A stretch of 17,608 bases of DNA from UBA4661 sp002405405 (GTDB lineage: Bacteria > Bacteroidota > Ignavibacteria > Kapaibacteriales > UBA4661). Shown here in pieces: positions 14,954-17,608 of the stretch (the stretch's first letter is position 1; each line of letters opens with the position of its first letter). The DNA lies in NCBI GenBank assembly GCA_036847245.1, contig DAIUAL010000052.1, positions 1 through 17,608 on the forward strand, in the 5' to 3' direction. Under the pieces are notes generated by a model that saw nothing but the letters and a program-made list of their open reading frames with translations, searched no databases and was not told the DNA's origin. The position numbers and the translations under genes are program-made.

Positions 14954-15886
14954 TTAGATTTTTGCTCTAAAATACTCCATAGTTTTTCGTAACCCCTCTG
15001 CTCTTGCTATACGCGGCTGCCACCCTAACAAAGACTGTGCTTTTGTATTATCTGGTCGACGAATTTTGGGGTCATCCTGTGGAAGATCTTTAAAAACAAT
15101 TGTACTTGTTGAGTTTGTCATGGCAATAATTTCTTGTGCAAGTTCGAGCATTGTAACCTCATCGGGATTACCAATGTTAGTAGGCAGTACTTCGTCAGAG
15201 AGAAGTAGCCGATATATACCTTCGACCAAATCATCAACATAACAAACAGAACGTGTTTGACTGCCATCCCCGAAAACAGTTACATCTTCACCACGTAATG
15301 CTTGCGATAAAAATGCAGGTATTGCACGACCGTCATCGATACGCATACGAGGACCGTAAGTATTGAAGATTCTAACAATACGAGTTTCAACACCATGATA
15401 GCGATGATATGCCATCGTTATAGCTTCAGCAAAACGTTTTGCTTCGTCATACACGCCACGCACACCAATAGGATTTACATTACCCCAATAATCTTCGCGT
15501 TGCGGATGCACGAGCGGATCACCATAGACTTCGCTTGTACTCGCCAGGAGCAATCGCGCATTTTTTGCTTTTGCCAATCCCAAAGCATTATGTGTACCCA
15601 GAGAACCAACTTTCAAGGTTTGTATCGGATATTTAACATAATCAATGGGTGACGCCGGCGATGCAAAATGAAGGATAAAATTTACGTCACCATCTATCTG
15701 AATGTACGTTGTTACATCATGCTCGATCAATGTAAATCGTTGCTCTGCAAGCAAGTGACGGATATTTTCTCGTGAACCTGTAAGGAAATTATCCATACAG
15801 ATCACATCATAGCCTTCAGTTAAAAATCGTTCGCAAAGGTGAGAACCAAGGAATCCGGCACCGCCGGTGATAAGAATTGTTGGCAT
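14954..15886 (-). CDS. uxs: UDP-glucuronate decarboxylase (UDP-xylose synthase)
   Basis: This 310-residue extended SDR converts UDP-glucuronate to UDP-xylose and CO2 through a 4-keto intermediate, using bound NAD+. The assignment rests on a chain of family-specific motifs: GGAGFLG (8-14), DNFLTG (32-37), HFASPASPIDY (73-83), STSEVYGDP (116-124; Ser118, Glu119), YWGNVNPIG (133-141), the catalytic Tyr146/Lys150 in YDEAKR, IFNTYGPRM (173-181), and FGDGSQTRSVCYVDD (205-219) with Arg212. Residue 144 is Gly in GVRGVYDEAKR where Ser is common, but the catalytic set is intact. Its substrate is the product of Ugd, coded at 702-2033 at the other end of the locus, where the gene carries a stop codon. 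It lies 36 bases after wecB. Confidence in the family is high. UDP-xylose as sole product is inferred from homologues. Confidence 0.92.
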   Translation of the reverse strand: MPTILITGGAGFLGSHLCERFLTEGYDVICMDNFLTGSRENIRHLLAEQRFTLIEHDVTTYIQIDGDVNFILHFASPASPIDYVKYPIQTLKVGSLGTHNALGLAKAKNARLLLASTSEVYGDPLVHPQREDYWGNVNPIGVRGVYDEAKRFAEAITMAYHRYHGVETRIVRIFNTYGPRMRIDDGRAIPAFLSQALRGEDVTVFGDGSQTRSVCYVDDLVEGIYRLLLSDEVLPTNIGNPDEVTMLELAQEIIAMTNSTSTIVFKDLPQDDPKIRRPDNTKAQSLLGWQPRIARAEGLRKTMEYFRAKI

Positions 15887-15922
15887 TAAATATCTTCAGT
15901 AATGTCTTTGTAAATAAAATGA

Positions 15923-17044
15923 CTATGCGATGAATGTGCCGATTGCTTGTGTAATTTTTTCTCCTGCAAAACCATCACCGAAGGGTTGCTTCTGCGTATC
16001 CGGTTCTAGTATTTGCGCATTGTTATACGCTGCGATAATTGCCGAAGCTGATGCACCGGTTAGGACATTCCATCCATCGTGCAATGTCTCGATCCATTCT
16101 GTCTGTTCTCGCATAGTAATACAAGGTGTTTGCAAAAGAAATGCTTCTTTCTGCATACCACCGGAATCAGTACAAACCACCGAAGCATTTTTTTGAAGCA
16201 AAATCATATCGGCATATCCTAACGGCGCAATGATCGACACTCCCGAAGGTAACGCGATATTTTCACGTTCAATAATCGCTTTAGTACGTGGATGTAAGGG
16301 CAACACCACTGGTATCTTCGATGCAATATGCGCCATTGCTGAAAGAATTTCACGCAAAGCAGATACATCATTTGTGTTCTCAGCACGATGTATGGTAGCA
16401 AGACAATACTGTTTTGCAACAACTCCAAATTGCTTAAGCACTTCTTTTGTGTTCCCTTTTTTTTCTATTTGCCGAATAGTGATTCGCACCATGTCATACA
16501 TCACATCACCAACATTGAGAATAACGGGATGCTCAGGTGAACATGTCGCATGCACATTTGCCCGCAAAAATCCCTCTCGCTCTAAATTTTCCATTGCAGT
16601 TTCCGTCGGACAGAGTAAAAGCGACGATGTATGGTCAGTGAGAACTCGATTAATCTCTTCTGGCATCCGACGATTAAAACTCCGTAATCCTGCTTCCACA
16701 TGGATTAAAGGTACATATACTTTACTTGCAGCTAAAGCTGCCGCCAACGTAGAGTTAGTATCGCCATATACCATAACGGCGTTCGGTTTTTCTTGAAGAA
16801 TAATCTCCTCGATTTTTGCAAGCATTTCGCTGGTCTGTACACCATGCGATGCAGATCCCACTCCAAGATGATACTCCGGCTTCGGAATAGAAAGCTCTTC
16901 AAAGAAGACATCTGACATGGCATAATCATAATGCTGTCCTGTATGGATCAAGACCTCTTTATATTGCTTGCGAAGCACAGATGAAACAGCGGCACATTTT
17001 ACAAATTGTGGACGTGCGCCGACTACAGTGAGAATTTTTTTCAT
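15923..17044 (-). CDS. wecB: Non-hydrolysing UDP-N-acetylglucosamine 2-epimerase
   Basis: This 373-residue GT-B fold epimerase interconverts UDP-GlcNAc and UDP-ManNAc in the cytoplasm, giving the donor for N-acetylmannosamine-containing glycans. Motifs are TVVGARPQF (6-14), HTGQHYD (34-40), YGDTNSTLAAALAA (93-106) with Asp95, HVEAGLRS (115-122) with Glu117, MPEEINRVLTDH (127-138), ATIHRAENT (216-224) with His219, PLHPRT (249-254), TDSGGMQKEA (292-301) and REQTEWIE (312-319). Length matches WecB/MnaA proteins. It starts 18 bases after the upstream GT2 gene, with AAAGGT near the ATG as a moderate ribosome binding site. No ManNAc dehydrogenase (WecC) is recognised here. The dehydrogenase at 702-2033 has the features of a UDP-glucose enzyme, so ManNAc is probably used directly. 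Confidence 0.95.
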   Translation of the reverse strand: MKKILTVVGARPQFVKCAAVSSVLRKQYKEVLIHTGQHYDYAMSDVFFEELSIPKPEYHLGVGSASHGVQTSEMLAKIEEIILQEKPNAVMVYGDTNSTLAAALAASKVYVPLIHVEAGLRSFNRRMPEEINRVLTDHTSSLLLCPTETAMENLEREGFLRANVHATCSPEHPVILNVGDVMYDMVRITIRQIEKKGNTKEVLKQFGVVAKQYCLATIHRAENTNDVSALREILSAMAHIASKIPVVLPLHPRTKAIIERENIALPSGVSIIAPLGYADMILLQKNASVVCTDSGGMQKEAFLLQTPCITMREQTEWIETLHDGWNVLTGASASAIIAAYNNAQILEPDTQKQPFGDGFAGEKITQAIGTFIA

Positions 17045-17062
17045 GAAACCTTTAATATTGTC

Positions 17063-17608
17063 TTATAGACTCTTACTACCATAATCCCATTTTTTCTTAA
17101 TGAGAAACAATGTGAGATATCCTCTGATTGTACGAAAAATTTTCATTTTACTTTTGCCAACACGGCGTGATGTATCGAGTTTCATCGGCATTTCTGATAT
17201 TGTACAACCAATCAGTATCATTTTCTTGAGAAGTTCAATCATACATTCAAACCCCCTCCGCTCTATAATACGATCTCCATAGACCTGTTGAAGTTTTTGA
17301 ATGACCTCAGCACGATACACACGAAAGAAGGAACTCATGGTATGAATACCATGAATACCAAGCATTGTTTTAACTAATCCATTTGCAACATGGCTTAAGA
17401 ATACCCGATGGAGAGATGTATTCACAATAGTACCACCAAACGCATATGGCGATGCGAGGACAACATCGAGATTTTCACGATGCATACGATCAATCATCAA
17501 GCGTATCAATTCTACACGCGATGTATTATCTCCTTCAATAGTAATCACAAGATCATTGGATTGCATTTTAGAACGTATAAATTCAAACCCTGTTCCAAAT
17601 GCGTACCC
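17063..17608 (-). CDS. GT2 glycosyltransferase, DPM1-like (partial, N-terminus beyond right edge)
   Basis: The frame is open to the window edge, leaving 181 residues of the C-terminal part of a family 2 glycosyltransferase like DPM1/polyprenyl-phosphate sugar synthases. The ATG at 17566 is internal: upstream, in frame, the sequence reads GYAFGTGFEFIRSK, so the real start is outside the window. VITIEGDNTS (21-30 of the visible part) holds the metal-binding position, in the form seen in one GT2 subgroup in place of the usual DAD/DGD. SSFFRVYRAEV matches the S-x-F/Y-R step of the catalytic core, and GFECMIELL and the C-terminal MKLDTSRRVGKSKMK fit the end of the domain. There are no membrane helices at the C-terminus. 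It probably makes a lipid-linked monosaccharide for the GT-C enzyme or starts the glycan. The sugar is unknown. Confidence 0.85.
   Translation of the reverse strand, partial: GYAFGTGFEFIRSKMQSNDLVITIEGDNTSRVELIRLMIDRMHRENLDVVLASPYAFGGTIVNTSLHRVFLSHVANGLVKTMLGIHGIHTMSSFFRVYRAEVIQKLQQVYGDRIIERRGFECMIELLKKMILIGCTISEMPMKLDTSRRVGKSKMKIFRTIRGYLTLFLIKKKWDYGSKSL

Noticed and set aside
9881..15886. Similar sequences near 9881-9905 and 15860-15886 that look like a repeat
   Set aside because: Both encode the N-terminal Rossmann glycine motif of SDR enzymes. The similarity is explained by protein conservation, not by a DNA repeat.
16230..16796. A 188-codon plus-strand open frame
   Set aside because: It lies entirely opposite wecB, whose motifs are complete, and its translation shows no recognisable domain. 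It is an antisense shadow.
15923..17044. Link of WecB to a WecC-type UDP-ManNAc dehydrogenase at 702-2033
   Set aside because: The dehydrogenase has UDP-glucose dehydrogenase features (GIGSDPRIG, GYGGSCFPKD), so a UDP-ManNAcA pathway is not supported by this window.

Overview
This window is one continuous surface-glycan (polysaccharide or glycoprotein-sugar) biosynthesis locus. All 17 genes I can support lie on the minus strand, so transcription runs from the right edge (17608) to the left edge (1). Gaps between neighbours are 64 bases or less, and several genes overlap by 1 or 4 bases, which suggests one long transcription unit whose promoter and terminator are both outside the window. The genes at both edges are cut off. 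I see no tRNA, rRNA, CRISPR array, insertion sequence or convincing terminator, and no stretch over 300 bases without a gene. The DNA is moderately AT-rich. TAA, TAG and TGA all act as normal stops, so the standard bacterial code applies. The mix of genes and the weak Shine-Dalgarno signals would fit an uncultured bacterium such as a Candidate Phyla Radiation member, but that is a low-confidence guess because the window has no phylogenetic marker.

In transcription order: (1) 17608-14954 holds a truncated polyprenyl-phosphate-type GT2 glycosyltransferase, the UDP-GlcNAc 2-epimerase WecB (makes UDP-ManNAc) and a UDP-glucuronate decarboxylase (makes UDP-xylose). (2) 14943-11145 is a tightly packed block of a GT-A-like glycosyltransferase, a cupin, a CAT-type left-handed beta-helix acetyltransferase, a perosamine-synthetase-like aminotransferase and a second left-handed beta-helix acyltransferase. 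It looks like a module for making and acylating an amino sugar. (3) 11139-8969 holds a GT4 glycosyltransferase and an extended SDR epimerase/dehydratase. (4) 8949-5038 holds a second DegT-type aminotransferase, a second SDR, a calcineurin-like metallophosphoesterase and an ATP-grasp ligase. This is the least conventional part. (5) 4973-1 holds a GT4 glycosyltransferase, a GT-C membrane glycosyltransferase, a UDP-glucose 6-dehydrogenase (ugd) interrupted by an in-frame TAA, and a second truncated GT2 enzyme.

The genes fit together as follows. Ugd would make UDP-GlcA, the decarboxylase would turn it into UDP-Xyl, and WecB would supply UDP-ManNAc. Two aminotransferases with SDR partners would make amino-deoxy sugars, and acetyltransferases and possibly the ATP-grasp enzyme would decorate the amines. 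Soluble GT4 and GT-A enzymes would assemble the glycan on the cytoplasmic face, while the GT2 and GT-C enzymes would use polyprenyl-phosphate sugars at the membrane. No Wzx/Wzy/Wzz or ABC exporter is visible here.

The most notable observations are the nonsense codon in ugd, the aminotransferase-SDR-phosphoesterase-ATP-grasp cassette, and a run of eight G in the ATP-binding loop of the ATP-grasp gene.
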